Below are positions 19,301 through 26,253 of a DNA stretch of 64,000 nt, piece by piece (position 1 is the first letter of the stretch; every line of letters starts with the position of its first letter). The position numbers and the translations under genes are program-made. Under the pieces are notes generated by a model that saw only the letters and a list, made by a program, of their open reading frames with translations, was not told the DNA's origin and searched no databases. The DNA is taken from contig DASVRT010000116.1 of NCBI GenBank assembly GCA_036388475.1, positions 68,359-132,358 on the forward strand, given 5' to 3'. The stretch comes from JALZHR01 sp036388475. Lineage in GTDB: Bacteria; Acidobacteriota; Blastocatellia; Pyrinomonadales; Pyrinomonadaceae.

Positions 19301-21004
19301 CGAGACATTCGACGTGCCGCTGAAACTGACTACCAGTCCGCTCATCGCGCCCGTGCCGCCCGTCCAGTTGCTGAACGTGTTGCCGGTCACGGTTTTGGTC
19401 GGCGCGCCGCCGTTGGTGTTGTTCCAACCGATGACGCTCGTCGCGCCGGTGACGGTGATGTTCGAGAAATTGTTGTTGTTGCTGTTGTTAAACGTGCCCG
19501 CCACGTCGCTGCCGTTATCGGTAAATAAAGTGACAGTGCCGCCCGCGCCGGTTTTGTTGAAAGCCGTCACGATGGAGTTGTTGTTGACGTTTTTCACGCC
19601 GCCCGCGGTCGGGTTCGTCCAACTGTTGGAGATAAAAGTTACGCTGCCGGTGGTGCTCACCGTTAAATTTTCAAACGTGTTGCCGTTGATGTTGGTATTC
19701 AGAGCAATGGCAGCGTTTGAAATAAGCGTAATCGCGCCGGACGCCGCCGCTACCGTGTGCGTGATGTTGCTTAAAATATTGCTGTTGATGTTGGTCGTCG
19801 TCGTGGCGTTGGCGGAAGTTCCCTCGACGATGATGCCCTGCAGCGCGCCGGCGACAACGCCGCTTCTGACGGAAACGAAGTTGTTGCTGATGGTATTGGT
19901 GATGGTTCCGGTCGGGGCGTTGGTAAAAGCCGGAACAAAGATGCCGCGCAAAGTTCCCGCGGTCGTGCCGCCGGCGGAACTCGTGATGTTGTTGAATGAA
20001 ACGTTGTAGTTTTTCGTGTTGCGCACGAGAATGCCGTTGACCGTGCCGGAGACGTTGGCATAGCCGGAGAAAGTTCCGGTCGAGCCGTAGTCGGTAATGG
20101 TGTTGGTCGTGGCGTTGGTCGCGCCGCCGATGTCCAGCCCGTCGTTGTGGTCAGCCGCCGCCGTCGGTCCGACGACGACGATGCCGATATTCACGTCGGT
20201 GATGAAGTTGCCGTAGATTTTCAAGCCGCTGTTGCCGCCCGCCGTCGTGGTGGCGCTGGCGGTCGTCGTAATAGACGTCGCGCTGTGCGTCGAGTTGCTG
20301 TAGATGCCGAACGTATTTTGATAAGTCCGGACCAGGTCAATCGTATTATTTTGCAGCGTGACGTTCTGCGCGCCGTCGGTCGTCGTCGCATACAGCACGG
20401 CGACGCCCCACTCGGTCATCGTGTTGGAGGCTGCGGTAGTCACGGTGTTCGCGGGATTTTCCAGCATCGTAAATCCGGCAATGGTGATGAAATCGCCGCC
20501 GAGAATTTCAAAGACGGCGTCGTGCAGACTGCCGACGACGTGCGCATTCGATGCGGTAATGGTCGGATTCGCGCCCATCGTCGCCGGGTCTTTCTGAAAG
20601 ATAATCTGGTCAGCCGCCGTTCCGGTCGCCGTTATCGTGTAGCCGCCCGCCGGAGCGGTTTCCGTGTGTCCGGCGGCAACGTTATAAGTGACGCCGCCGG
20701 CTGGAACGCCGGCGTTGACCTCGGCAACGGCGGCAGCGACAGTCGGCAAATCGCAGCCCGCCGCGCAGACGGTTCTGGTCACCAGTAAGTTGTTAGCCGC
20801 CGAATAATTTTGCGGCTCCGTCGATGATTGTTCGGACGTTGTCCATCCTAAAAAATTAGCTAAAAATGAGCTTTGAGATTCGGCATTCGCAGTGAATGAC
20901 GGTAAAGCGCTGATTAAAACTGCGGCAGTAAAAATTACCGCCAGAATACCTGCGAAACGGGCGAGACGATGTCTGCCTGTTTTGGTTGCTGACCTTTCCT
21001 GCAT
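10391..21004 (-). CDS. Giant exported beta-helix/Calx-beta/FG-GAP repeat protein (3537 aa)
   Basis: The start ATG 21004 follows AGGAG and opens a signal peptide (RFAGILAVIFTAAVLISALP). Four long beta-helix modules rich in Asn/Thr/Gly end in PDIGADE-type signatures, encoded near 18.45, 16.5, 13.75 and 11.95 kb. Copies of the NGADxVTIDG turn recur in modules 2-4. Three Calx-beta domains lie at about 15.4-16.5 kb and two more at 11.2-11.95 kb, each with the SATYxVxE start and a GNETF or similar turn. A CARDB-like segment lies near 13.4-13.7 kb. The C-terminus has six FG-GAP/VCBS-like repeats with DxDGDGRTDL calcium loops (10.4-11.2 kb). It is probably a calcium-stabilised surface or secreted adhesin-like protein. 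No sorting tail is seen. The gene has its own promoter, long leader and terminator. Confidence 0.88.
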   Translation of the reverse strand: MQERSATKTGRHRLARFAGILAVIFTAAVLISALPSFTANAESQSSFLANFLGWTTSEQSSTEPQNYSAANNLLVTRTVCAAGCDLPTVAAAVAEVNAGVPAGGVTYNVAAGHTETAPAGGYTITATGTAADQIIFQKDPATMGANPTITASNAHVVGSLHDAVFEILGGDFITIAGFTMLENPANTVTTAASNTMTEWGVAVLYATTTDGAQNVTLQNNTIDLVRTYQNTFGIYSNSTHSATSITTTASATTTAGGNSGLKIYGNFITDVNIGIVVVGPTAAADHNDGLDIGGATNATTNTITDYGSTGTFSGYANVSGTVNGILVRNTKNYNVSFNNITSSAGGTTAGTLRGIFVPAFTNAPTGTITNTISNNFVSVRSGVVAGALQGIIVEGTSANATTTTNINSNILSNITHTVAAASGAITLISNAAIALNTNINGNTFENLTVSTTGSVTFISNSWTNPTAGGVKNVNNNSIVTAFNKTGAGGTVTLFTDNGSDVAGTFNNSNNNNFSNITVTGATSVIGWNNTNGGAPTKTVTGNTFSNWTGGTGAMSGLVVSFSGTSNVSNNLVSNITNGGSIFGIASASGTTENFSLNTVHTLTGTGTGAVVGMLNSAGTTKNFFRNKIYNLENNNAAGSVNGILVSGGTTVNVFNNLIGDLRTPAVSATNPLIGINVTSTTTVSNVNLSFNTVYLNATSSGANFGSSALFHTVSATATTASLTSRNNIFVNLSTPNGTGLTVAYRRSGTALDNYNAASNNNDFYAGTPSATRLIYYDGTNADQTLAQYKARVTPRDSNSVTENPNFLSTTGSSATFLHINPATPTQLESGGIPVSGITDDFDGNTRNASTPDIGADEFTGVPIDLSAPTITYTPLVNTTSTANRTISVTITDLSGIAGGANSPRIYFRKNGGAYFSTQCVFVSGNNYDCTIDYTLVGGATTNDVIDYFVVAQDVNGNVGSNPSAGFAATDVNNVTTPPTNPNTYTIVSGFTASANVGTGETYTSLTNNDAGGLFRALNSGVLTNNVTINITSDLTLETGAIALNQLVEEGATPGTYTVTIKPTGAARVISGTNATGALVRLNGADRVTIDGSTGGGTDRSLTITNNSTATNTAAIQISSLGAGAGATNNTVKNTNLSCGADQSTSTNVTYGISHGGALLGNSGADNDNNSFINNAITKVNIGIYSSGESAANQVQNTVISNNLIGPAAFGADQIGRAGIIFNLTNGATVTGNEVRFVGVLEAQTSSGGSYDKFGIAHAFNGWSETTFGDLAVSNTTIGANKVHDIVEENTFSAVGIFMAGGNGANDTLNKTVNNFIWNVRANGTLGDNSASLGIASGKGDTVAFNSIYMAGDLDPLLSSTSSTSSFGIQIPSTTVVNLTLKDNISFVDLTSNTATLKHGAIKIPASFVWGTGGSNYNDLYVPAANAQAIVGRVGTTDALTLADWQTASGQDANSKSVDPLFVSSTDLHLQATSTLIAMGTPIAGITTDIDGNTRDAVPDIGADEIVNFVAPTVQFSSATYTGAEGTSATITVTRSGDTTGESSVSYATSNGTATGGATCETGVDYVTTNGTINFAGGETSKTFNVQLCSDAIVKGDETINLTLSSPAGATLGTPSTSVLTITNVNAPVAGTLALSAATYTVGEAGSSVAVTINRTGGSDGEVSVNFGFTDGTATGGSSCAAGVDYNNTGGSVTFATGQTSQSFNVTICNDTLVEGNETFTITLSGATGGATIGTPSSAVVTITDDDVAQPGTLAFSSATYTVSESGGTATVTVNRTGGSDGSVTVDFATVAGGTATGGASCDAGIDYLNTSGTLTFAGGVTSQTFTVTICPDATPKANETINLMLSNATGGATVGVQNTAVLTITDDDTPPAGNVVVNPGNVAYMTLGEAVAAINAGTHSGAVTVDINASTTETGAIVLNGSGAGAASYTSIVIRPMNDGVTVAGPTVAGRGLIELNGADNVTIDGDNPNTGGTNRNLTLQNTAANTVNFTSVIRIALAATIINLADNDIFRNLNIVGNSTGRNIATATSTTGTENTTFGILAGPGASTVSTTTAPAAITSVSTGVGAGATATNLTVNNNSVVTAARAISINGSATSVFPGLQITNNLIGNPVAGEANQVTAIGITAQGSTNALISGNTVYVEGYVASSASTHGINVGVNSTAITGATIEKNRVNRVMNNNPSTWSAFGINLGGGNDHVVRNNFVSGVINNQTAGTGAFGSTFGAYGIRIAAGTGHDIYHNSVNLYGVMPGVTSTNLTAAFLIVATTQTGLDVRNNIFSNQITGGNPTGTRHVAIALPSAGTSAMNLTLNNNAYYQGTDANSRMAQVGTTFGTGEFLAENFDPTSTTPASNFRAYSSTLSAAGTNDNASFATSAPPPFVSNTDLHIPAGTPTRLESGGAAVGVVDDIDLETRNAATPDIGADEFVGNPPPANDIAAVSILVPVPNSTVTTGTTVSPQARFTNVGSAVQTNVSVQFTITGPGGYNYSDTQTIATINPGQPIIVTFAAAPAFTAVGTYNMTATVLTPDSNPANNQITGSFQVRAPVTGTITVGTGGDYTSLTNPGGIFADLNLLGASGNVVINIISDLTAETGAVPLNQLAGGFSVTIKPSGAARTISGTAPANTGLIILNGADNVTIDGSLSGGTDRSLTITNNQTGTSTVIWIRSASASNGSNNNTIKNCIINGATGATQTTAGILTGSGVTIGADAEAANSNNTIQNNWIYRVQNSMYLRGGLAAANFDQNWLVTGNEMGSTTAGNRNSFRGMLIGNSQNFTVSGNLIHGIQSSATTTASMSGIQIGLLVNGGVATNNIIHEIKNVSATGTGANGVHFITTSTASNVTVANNFVYDVTALGSATLASNGFGINVASGAGYKIYHNSVNLNTNQTSGTTAAMIVQSTVTAAGALDVRNNIFANTQTAGATRYAFYSGAANTVYSSIDFNDYFSTGSLGFLGGARATIEEWRTATGQDANSKAVDPLFVSATDLHLQAGSPMINMGTTIAGITTDIDGQTRDATPDIGADEVVLTLPGTLSLSSATYSVPENGGTVTVTVNRTSGTVGAVSVDYMLANGTATGGAACGAGVDYINTGGTVNFAEGQASQTFTVQICDDAVFEGNETFTVTLVNPQGGAILGTPSAATVTIVENDPMPVVPSISINDVTVVEGDAGMSTATFTVTVTNPNSTAVTVQYATANGTATAGTDYVATSGTLTFNPGTTTQTINVTIIGDAIKEANETFFVNLSNPTNATITDGQGVGIIIDNDRAVIADFDGDRKSDFSVWRPADGYWYILPSTSQILNARQFGANGDKIVPGDYDGDGRTDLAVFRPSEGMWYIQRSSDFGFVAAQFGNSTDIPVQGDYNGDGRTDLAVFRPSTGVWYIARPTGVPNANFDSIQFGQSGDRPVQGDYDGDAKTDVAVYRNGNWYVLRSSDGAFVAQQFGLGSDVPVVGDFDGDGRTDFTVYRDNTWYILQSQTGAFRAVQFGTTGDIPMAADIDGDGRADITVFRPSNGFWYVLRSSDGAFVAQQWGQNADVPVPAAYQPR

Positions 21005-21309
21005 ACTTAAATTACTCCTGATTTCTTTCAAACTGTGTGTCTTTAAGATTGTTGCCAAACGGCGATTCCGATGTTTAAATTTATAACCTGCGTCAAAACA
21101 CACTTCTGCCCTTCATTCAACGTTGATTGAAATGCAAAGCTAGGTTGCCGGTTTAATTAACCGCATAATTGACGTAGTTATTACTCTGTCTGCTTAACTG
21201 GAAGTGACCGTTTTAACCTCAGGGAACAAATTGAATGGGCTACTCGATACCCAACGGCGGTCTTTCGTGTTCGCAGAATACCAGCTTATTGTTTGGAATT
21301 ATTAGAACT
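21005..21309 (-). other. Long 5' leader of the giant gene, possibly structured
   Basis: About 300 nt lie between the predicted start point and the ATG. Pairing segments are visible: GACCG near 21206-21210 with CGGTC at 21258-21262, an inner TGGG/CCCA pair (21236-21239, 21250-21253), and a CGGTT/AACCG palindrome at 21149-21163. The word TTTTGACGCAG near 21090-21100 (minus strand) recurs as TTTGACGCAG in the leader of the Gly-rich secreted protein at 54.5 kb. No known riboswitch could be assigned. The region also contains an in-frame open stretch (21240-21440) that I do not believe is a gene. Confidence 0.5.
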
Positions 21310-21315
21310 CGTTGA

Positions 21316-21343
21316 ATTATAGGCAAATTGTTGTCAATGTCAA
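21316..21343 (-). promoter_or_regulatory. Consensus sigma-70 promoter of the giant gene
   Basis: On the minus strand a perfect TTGACA (21343-21338) is followed after 16 bases by a perfect TATAAT (21321-21316). A second TTGACA overlaps just inside the spacer. The start point should be near 21309. Such a full match suggests strong constitutive transcription, so control may act in the long leader. Confidence 0.85.
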
Positions 21344-21514
21344 GTCGTTTAACATCATATGTAAAAATACTTGAAAAAATTATTATCCGGCATTTTTTTG
21401 TCTCTGAAACCTTTTTAAACGGGCTGTTTCCCGCCTGCACGACGCTTTCTTTTTATCGGCGGTTTTGCTTTTTACCTTTGAAAACCACTAAAATCAGGAA
21501 ACAGGATTTGCCGT

Positions 21515-21549
21515 CTTCAGCGCTTTTGCGTTCGGCAAAAGCGCTGAAG
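21515..21549 (+). promoter_or_regulatory. Perfect 15-bp hairpin in front of the small SpoIIAA-like gene
   Basis: CTTCAGCGCTTTTGC at 21515-21529 pairs without mismatch with 21535-21549 around the loop GTTCG, 28 bases before the ATG at 21578. The T-stretch that follows (TCTTTTAATT) is weak, so it could be an attenuator, a processed leader hairpin or a protein site. The gene itself has no clear Shine-Dalgarno. Confidence 0.6.
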
Positions 21550-21577
21550 TGCCGGTCTTTTAATTAAAATTAAATTT

Positions 21578-21973
21578 ATGAACAGCCCGTATTCAGATGG
21601 CTCTAAACCATACTTAATCGGCTTTGAACGGCGACCGGATTATCTTTACGCCTACGTCGGCGGCGAGCACGACAGTCTTGAAATCTCGCTCGCCTTCTGG
21701 CGCGAAATCGCCGAAGAATGCCGGAACGCGCCAGCCCGAAAAGTTTTGATTGAAGAAGATATCGAAGAAAGCGTCTCGATGCTGGAGATGTATCAAATCG
21801 CCGCCGAAATCCCGCAAATGGGATTCGCTAACGTTCTGGTAGCGTTCGTTGACCGCTTTCTCGAACAGCAGAATTTAAACGAGTTCGGCGAGCTGGTCGC
21901 CACCAATCGCGGTCTGCGCGCGAAAGTTTTCAATAATGTTAAGGAAGCCGAAAAATGGCTTTCGGAAAATTAA
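21578..21973 (+). CDS. Small SpoIIAA/STAS-like protein
   Basis: The 131-residue cytoplasmic protein begins with a beta-rich part (YLIGFERRPDYLYAYVGGEHD) followed by alternating helices and strands (RKVLIEEDIEES, GFANVLVAFVDRF, GLRAKVFNNVKEAEKWL). The shape and spacing resemble SpoIIAA-like/STAS proteins, but the serine that STAS antagonists use for phosphorylation is not evident, so it may be a non-phosphorylated variant. Its stop overlaps that of the convergent HD-GYP gene by four bases. Its place next to a STAS antagonist, a kinase fusion and c-di-GMP enzymes supports a signalling role. The start is the first ATG after the hairpin. Confidence 0.5.
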   Translation: MNSPYSDGSKPYLIGFERRPDYLYAYVGGEHDSLEISLAFWREIAEECRNAPARKVLIEEDIEESVSMLEMYQIAAEIPQMGFANVLVAFVDRFLEQQNLNEFGELVATNRGLRAKVFNNVKEAEKWLSEN

Positions 21974-23232
21974 TCCAGACTCACCAGCGTCAGCGAAGAA
22001 GTTCCGCTGATTCCGTTGAGCGCGTCCTTTAAAAGCGGAATCATTTTTTCGGAATCCAGATAATCTTTGCCGAGCATTTTGCGAAAACGCTTTTCCTTCC
22101 TTTCGCCCGTCAATTCTTTCAGCATCGCGCGGCAGAAAGCCGTAACGAGTTCCGGCGCGAACTGTTTACCGGAATTGCGCTGTAAATCCTCGATGACTTC
22201 TTCCGAAGTTCGCCGCCTTTTATACGGTCGGTCGGTCGTCATCGCGTCGAAAGAATCGGCTAAATTCACAATCTTGGCGATATACGGAATCTCGCGGTCG
22301 TATAAACCGTCCGGGTAGCCGCGCCCGTCCAGCCGTTCGTGATGATATTTCGCCGCCAGCGGAACGTCGGCAAACGGATGATGAATCGGCAGCAGAATCT
22401 CGTAGCCGACCGCCGGATGTTTCGAGAGTTCCGCAGATTCTTTGGCGTTGATACGATACGGCGCGTTGATAATCGTGCGGTCGACCGCGAGTTTTCCGAC
22501 GTCGTGCAGGTAACCGGCAACCGCCACGCCTTCGACCTGTTTTTCGTCCCAATCGAGTTCCTGCGCGATAATTTCCGAATAACGCCCGACGCGCTCCGAG
22601 TGTCCTTCGGTGTATTTGTCCTTGCAGTCAATCGCGGCGGCAAACGCTTTAACGGTATCTTTATACGTCAGACGCAAATCGTCGTAAAGCTGTCGATTTT
22701 CGCCCGCCTTTCGTTCGAGCTCCGCCATCAGATTTCGCTGTTGAATGCCGACGCCGATGTGCCGCGCCATCGCGCAGACCACTTCGCGGTCAACATCCGT
22801 AAAAGCTTCGCCCGTCGCTTTTTCGCCGAGCAGAACGATGCCGACCAGCTCGTCGCGGACGATTAAAGGAATGGCAAGCTCGATTCGCTTGCGGTCGAGA
22901 ATCTCCTGATTTTCCTGAAAAAAGGAAAGAAATTTTGCCTGGCTGATTTCGATTTCCGACATCCCGGCACGAAGGAATTCGCGCTCGTCTTCAAATTCCA
23001 GCGGCACGCTCAACGGAAAATCGTCGCCCAGATTTCGGACGGCTAAAAAATTCAGCTCGCGCCCGTAGCGCGAATAACGCGCCACGCCGCCGCGCATAAT
23101 CGCCAGGCTTCCCAGCAGCAGATGCAGCGAGGTGCGAATCATCTCCTGAAAATTCCGCTTGTGCGCGACCGCCTGCCCGATGTCCGCCAGCGCGCCGAAT
23201 GTGTGAACGAATTTGTATGGATTTTCTGACAT
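21970..23232 (-). CDS. GAF-HD-GYP cyclic-di-GMP phosphodiesterase
   Basis: The 420-residue cytoplasmic protein has a GAF-like sensor domain (residues about 20-170), a short coiled helix and an HD-GYP domain (about 190-390). The catalytic signatures are intact: the HD pair in YLHDVGK (243-244), paired histidines further on, and HHERLDGRGYP at 297-307. It should hydrolyse cyclic-di-GMP under control of the GAF domain; the ligand is unknown. It is the last gene of a same-strand cluster of GGDEF protein, AAA-like/RsbW-like kinase, STAS antagonist and HD-GYP. An inverted repeat separates it from the STAS gene. Confidence 0.88.
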   Translation of the reverse strand: MSENPYKFVHTFGALADIGQAVAHKRNFQEMIRTSLHLLLGSLAIMRGGVARYSRYGRELNFLAVRNLGDDFPLSVPLEFEDEREFLRAGMSEIEISQAKFLSFFQENQEILDRKRIELAIPLIVRDELVGIVLLGEKATGEAFTDVDREVVCAMARHIGVGIQQRNLMAELERKAGENRQLYDDLRLTYKDTVKAFAAAIDCKDKYTEGHSERVGRYSEIIAQELDWDEKQVEGVAVAGYLHDVGKLAVDRTIINAPYRINAKESAELSKHPAVGYEILLPIHHPFADVPLAAKYHHERLDGRGYPDGLYDREIPYIAKIVNLADSFDAMTTDRPYKRRRTSEEVIEDLQRNSGKQFAPELVTAFCRAMLKELTGERKEKRFRKMLGKDYLDSEKMIPLLKDALNGISGTSSLTLVSLD

Positions 23233-23240
23233 ATTTATTT

Positions 23241-23313
23241 AATTGAGAACTGAGAACTGATAATTGAGAGTGAAAAGCGAATATTCTCGGTTATCAGTTA
23301 TCAATTCTCAACT
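23241..23313. repeat. Intergenic inverted repeat E, supplies a stop codon
   Basis: The arms at 23241-23270 and 23284-23313 are built from quasi-repeats of the word GAGAACTGA or GATAACTGA and pair imperfectly. The right arm contains the TGA stop (23301-23303) of the STAS gene, whose last codons are therefore part of the element. Confidence 0.75.
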
Positions 23314-23630
23314 ATTACGTGTCGGGTCAATCCCAAAACTTCAAAAAGCTGAATCGTGTCTTCGTTGACATTGGAGAAAACGACGTTTGCGCCTTTGTCC
23401 GACGCCGCATCAATGACGCCGAGCAGAATCGAAACGCCGATGCTGTTAACGATTTCCGTGTCCTTGAAATTGACGATGATTTTTTGGCAGCCGGCGTCGA
23501 GTTGGTGACGACATTCGCGTTCGATTTTCTCGCCGCTCAGCTTGTTCAGATAGTCGCTGGCATAAACAATTGCCGTTTCGCCTTCGGTTTGCACCGCTAC
23601 CGGCACGGTTACAGCTTCAAATTCTCGCAT
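23301..23630 (-). CDS. STAS-domain anti-sigma factor antagonist
   Basis: The 109-residue protein is a single STAS domain like SpoIIAA/RsbV. The signature FKDTEIVNSIGVSILLG carries the conserved Asp and the serine (about Ser63) that a partner kinase phosphorylates. In the known scheme the unphosphorylated antagonist binds the anti-sigma kinase and frees a sigma factor or another effector. The adjacent upstream gene encodes an RsbW-like kinase domain, its likely partner. No sigma factor gene or PP2C phosphatase is in the window. The final residues and the stop codon lie in an inverted repeat. Confidence 0.88.
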   Translation of the reverse strand: MREFEAVTVPVAVQTEGETAIVYASDYLNKLSGEKIERECRHQLDAGCQKIIVNFKDTEIVNSIGVSILLGVIDAASDKGANVVFSNVNEDTIQLFEVLGLTRHVIVEN

Positions 23631-23727
23631 AGCCTTGATTGTTTTTCCTTTGTTTTTAAAGATTTGGAAGCGCGTTACAGAAATTCTTCTGCAATGAAAC
23701 TAAATTTCTCAGCTTCTGTCAACAAAA

Positions 23728-23834
23728 AAGTAAGGGATTAGGTGAATAAGGGAATAGGTGAATAAGGAAAAATCGCGTAATTCTCGACCAGTAGAAATCG
23801 CCTAATCACCTATCCGCCTAATTCCTTATTCTTT
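23728..23834. repeat. Intergenic inverted repeat F
   Basis: The left arm (23728-23767) repeats words such as GGTGAATAAGG. The right arm (23800-23834) has their complements CCTAATCACCTA and CCTTATTC. It fills the gap between the STAS gene and the stop codon of the AAA-like/RsbW-like kinase gene. Confidence 0.7.
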
Positions 23835-26065
23835 TATTTCCTAAACTTGACCATCGAAATCCGCGTGCCGTCGTCCGTCCGCTCGAAATTCACTTCGTCC
23901 ATTTTCATCCGCATTAGCTTTAAGCCCCAGCTGCGTCTGCCTTCGTTTGCCGCGACGGGCAATTCGCTTTCGAGAACCTTTTCCGCCGGTATTTTCACGC
24001 CGCGATTGGCGATGGTAATCACGATTTTATCTTCTTCGATGGTGAATTTCAGATAAATCTTGCGGTCGGGACTGTGCGAATGTTCGGCGGCATTGATACA
24101 GGCTTCGACCAGCGCGGTTTTTATCTGGTTTATCACCGCCGGTTTAATCGAATGACGACGGGCGGCTTCCTCAAGCAAATGCGCGGCAATCATTTCCGTA
24201 TCGCCGCCCATCGGCAGAACAATCTCGTATTCGCTGGCGTCCATCCGCTGTTTGATGACGTTTTCCGCTTTCAGATGCGCCGCCAGCAGCTCGACCTGTT
24301 TCCGGCTCGACCCTTGCGCGCCGCGTTCGCGCAAAACCTTAATCGCTTCGTCCGAAAAACCTTCGGGCGCGATGAGCCACAAGCGGTAGCGCGGGAAATT
24401 GCTCATCAGCGCGACCACTTCCAGGCGGTCGCACCAGGATTCGGTCAAATCGCGCGTTGCTTCGAGCTTGGAATCAATCTGCGCGGCAATCCAGACAATC
24501 TCGCTTTCCTCGCGGTAGTCCGCCGCTTCGAAACCGAGCGCCACCGCCGTCCGCTCGGTTTCGGCAAACTGCGCAATCGGCGGGTAAAAAGCGACCGTAT
24601 TCGCCGTGTAGATAATCTGCGGCAGAACGATTTTTTCGCTTTCCGCGTCCAGCATCCGCCGGATTTCGGCGTCTTCCGCGCCTTTGTGTTTTTCTTTAAA
24701 AGCGGCGTAATCGAAAAGACCGGCGGGCGTTTTCTGGCAATTAAAAACCGAGAGCAGTTCTTTTAAACCGATTGCCGACGCGCGTCGATAAAAGCGTGTC
24801 ATCATTCGCGGAGCGCGTTTCAGAGCGTTCGATAAAACGTCGCTGACGACCAGCGCGCGCGGCGCGGATAAAATTTCGAGCTTGTAACGCGCGGCGATAT
24901 AATCCTGCAAAAGCGTGTTTTCGCCGTTAAGCTCGACGCTGCCGGCGTTTATCCGCGCGATTTCGTGAATGTTCAGCAGGCGAATCAATCGATAAACTTC
25001 TTCGAACGATTGCGCGAGGCGCTCGTTCCAAACCTCAATCGGCGTTTTGCGCTCGTTGTTTTCGTCGGTTTCGCACAAAAGCCCGATAATCTCTTTCTGC
25101 GTTTTCCGGTTCGGCGCGATTTCATCGAAAAGACGGTCGTAATATCTGCCTAAATTTCCGCTGAAAAGCGCGTCGGTCGCTACCTTCTGAACCTGAAAAA
25201 AACTGTCCAAATCGTTCCGGCTTTCGCGCGCCGCGCGGAAAATCTCGCTGATAAAAGACGGATTCGCCTGAAACTGCCGGATGATTAAATCGCGCGTCTG
25301 CGCGTTGATTTTAACGGCGTACCGGACCGAAAGATTTTCGATTAAAAGTTCGGCGTCCGCTTTGGAAAGCTCGCCGAGGCGCACCAATTTCGCGTTTGCC
25401 AGCCTGGCGTTTCCGCCCTGCGTGGCGCTTAAAACAAAACGCCGCCGCCCCGCGAAAACAAACGACAGACCGGCGCGCGAATAAATCTCCTTGAGTTCTT
25501 CGATAAGCGCCGTCTCGCCCGCCGGATTTTCCGCTTTGTGCAAATCGTCGAGCATCACGAAAACCCGCGCTCCATTGGCGGCGGCGCGCAGCGGCGCGCT
25601 CAAAGCCAGACGGATAAACGAGGCTTCGTCAATCAAATCGCTTTCGATTTTGCAGGTGGCAATCAATTGATGCATCCAATGCGCGTCGGTCGGCGCCGCA
25701 AGATTGGAAATTTCGCAGGCGTCGGGCGCAATCGAAAGCAGCCGCGCGTCCTGACGGCGAAAAGCCACGGTTTGCTGAAGAAAGGTTTGCAGAAACCGCA
25801 CCGCCGCTTGTTTCGCGGTTTTATCGTTGTTTGAAAAAGCAAAGTAAAACGGGATGACGTCTTTCCGCTCGCCGAAAAGCCGGTCGTAAGTTTGGCGCAA
25901 AAGCTCGCTCGCGCCCGCCGCCGGCGCGGAAAGCAAAAGAATTCCCTGCGCTGCGGTCTCGTCATTCGCGATTCGCCAAAGCTCCGCCGCTTCGACGCTT
26001 CTGCCGATAAAATCTTCCGCCGCAAGATGCGAGAGAACTTTAATATTTTGAGTCTCGTCAAACAT
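23834..26065 (-). CDS. AAA-like NTPase domain fused to RsbW-like histidine-kinase-type ATPase
   Basis: The 743-residue protein starts with an AAA/STAND-type module: FIGRSVEAAEL at 18-28, a P-loop-like SAPAAGASELL that lacks the usual GK[ST], and a Walker-B-like VFVMLDDLH. A long helical middle follows. The last 130 residues form an HATPase_c domain of the RsbW/SpoIIAB type, with the N-box in VEACINAAEHS, an ITIANRG strand and a WGLKLMRMK lid. It probably phosphorylates the STAS antagonist encoded next, with the N-terminal module as sensor or scaffold. The missing P-loop lysine suggests that the first domain binds without hydrolysing, or is a relic. Confidence 0.78.
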   Translation of the reverse strand: MFDETQNIKVLSHLAAEDFIGRSVEAAELWRIANDETAAQGILLLSAPAAGASELLRQTYDRLFGERKDVIPFYFAFSNNDKTAKQAAVRFLQTFLQQTVAFRRQDARLLSIAPDACEISNLAAPTDAHWMHQLIATCKIESDLIDEASFIRLALSAPLRAAANGARVFVMLDDLHKAENPAGETALIEELKEIYSRAGLSFVFAGRRRFVLSATQGGNARLANAKLVRLGELSKADAELLIENLSVRYAVKINAQTRDLIIRQFQANPSFISEIFRAARESRNDLDSFFQVQKVATDALFSGNLGRYYDRLFDEIAPNRKTQKEIIGLLCETDENNERKTPIEVWNERLAQSFEEVYRLIRLLNIHEIARINAGSVELNGENTLLQDYIAARYKLEILSAPRALVVSDVLSNALKRAPRMMTRFYRRASAIGLKELLSVFNCQKTPAGLFDYAAFKEKHKGAEDAEIRRMLDAESEKIVLPQIIYTANTVAFYPPIAQFAETERTAVALGFEAADYREESEIVWIAAQIDSKLEATRDLTESWCDRLEVVALMSNFPRYRLWLIAPEGFSDEAIKVLRERGAQGSSRKQVELLAAHLKAENVIKQRMDASEYEIVLPMGGDTEMIAAHLLEEAARRHSIKPAVINQIKTALVEACINAAEHSHSPDRKIYLKFTIEEDKIVITIANRGVKIPAEKVLESELPVAANEGRRSWGLKLMRMKMDEVNFERTDDGTRISMVKFRK

Positions 26066-26120
26066 AACTTCGTCAAAAATATCCGGAAACGCGAATTCGG
26101 AAATTGCAGATTATAAAGAG

Positions 26121-26242
26121 AATAGCCACGAACAAACGCGAACGGACACGAAAAAGAAATAAAACTATTGCCCGTGAAATATACGAAACAGACGAAAAAA
26201 CAAAAACCTGTTCGTGTTCTTTCGCGTTTGTTCGTGGCTATT
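26121..26242. repeat. Intergenic inverted repeat G (30 of 32 bp paired)
   Basis: The arms at 26121-26152 and 26211-26242 match at 30 of 32 positions. They start AATAGCCACGAACAAACGCG and carry the internal word repeats CGAACA, CGCGAA and CACGAA. It lies between the AAA-like kinase start and the GGDEF gene's stop codon and would form a very stable hairpin on the operon transcript. Confidence 0.85.
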
Positions 26243-26253
26243 TTCAGTCGCCT

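Noticed and set aside
21130..21165. Plus-strand pieces GCAAAGCTA and GGTTGCC resembling a class I cyclic-di-GMP riboswitch next to signalling genes
   Set aside because: The partner segment GCAAACC and the intervening stem are missing, the pieces are adjacent and not 30-40 nt apart, and the orientation is antisense to the giant gene's leader.
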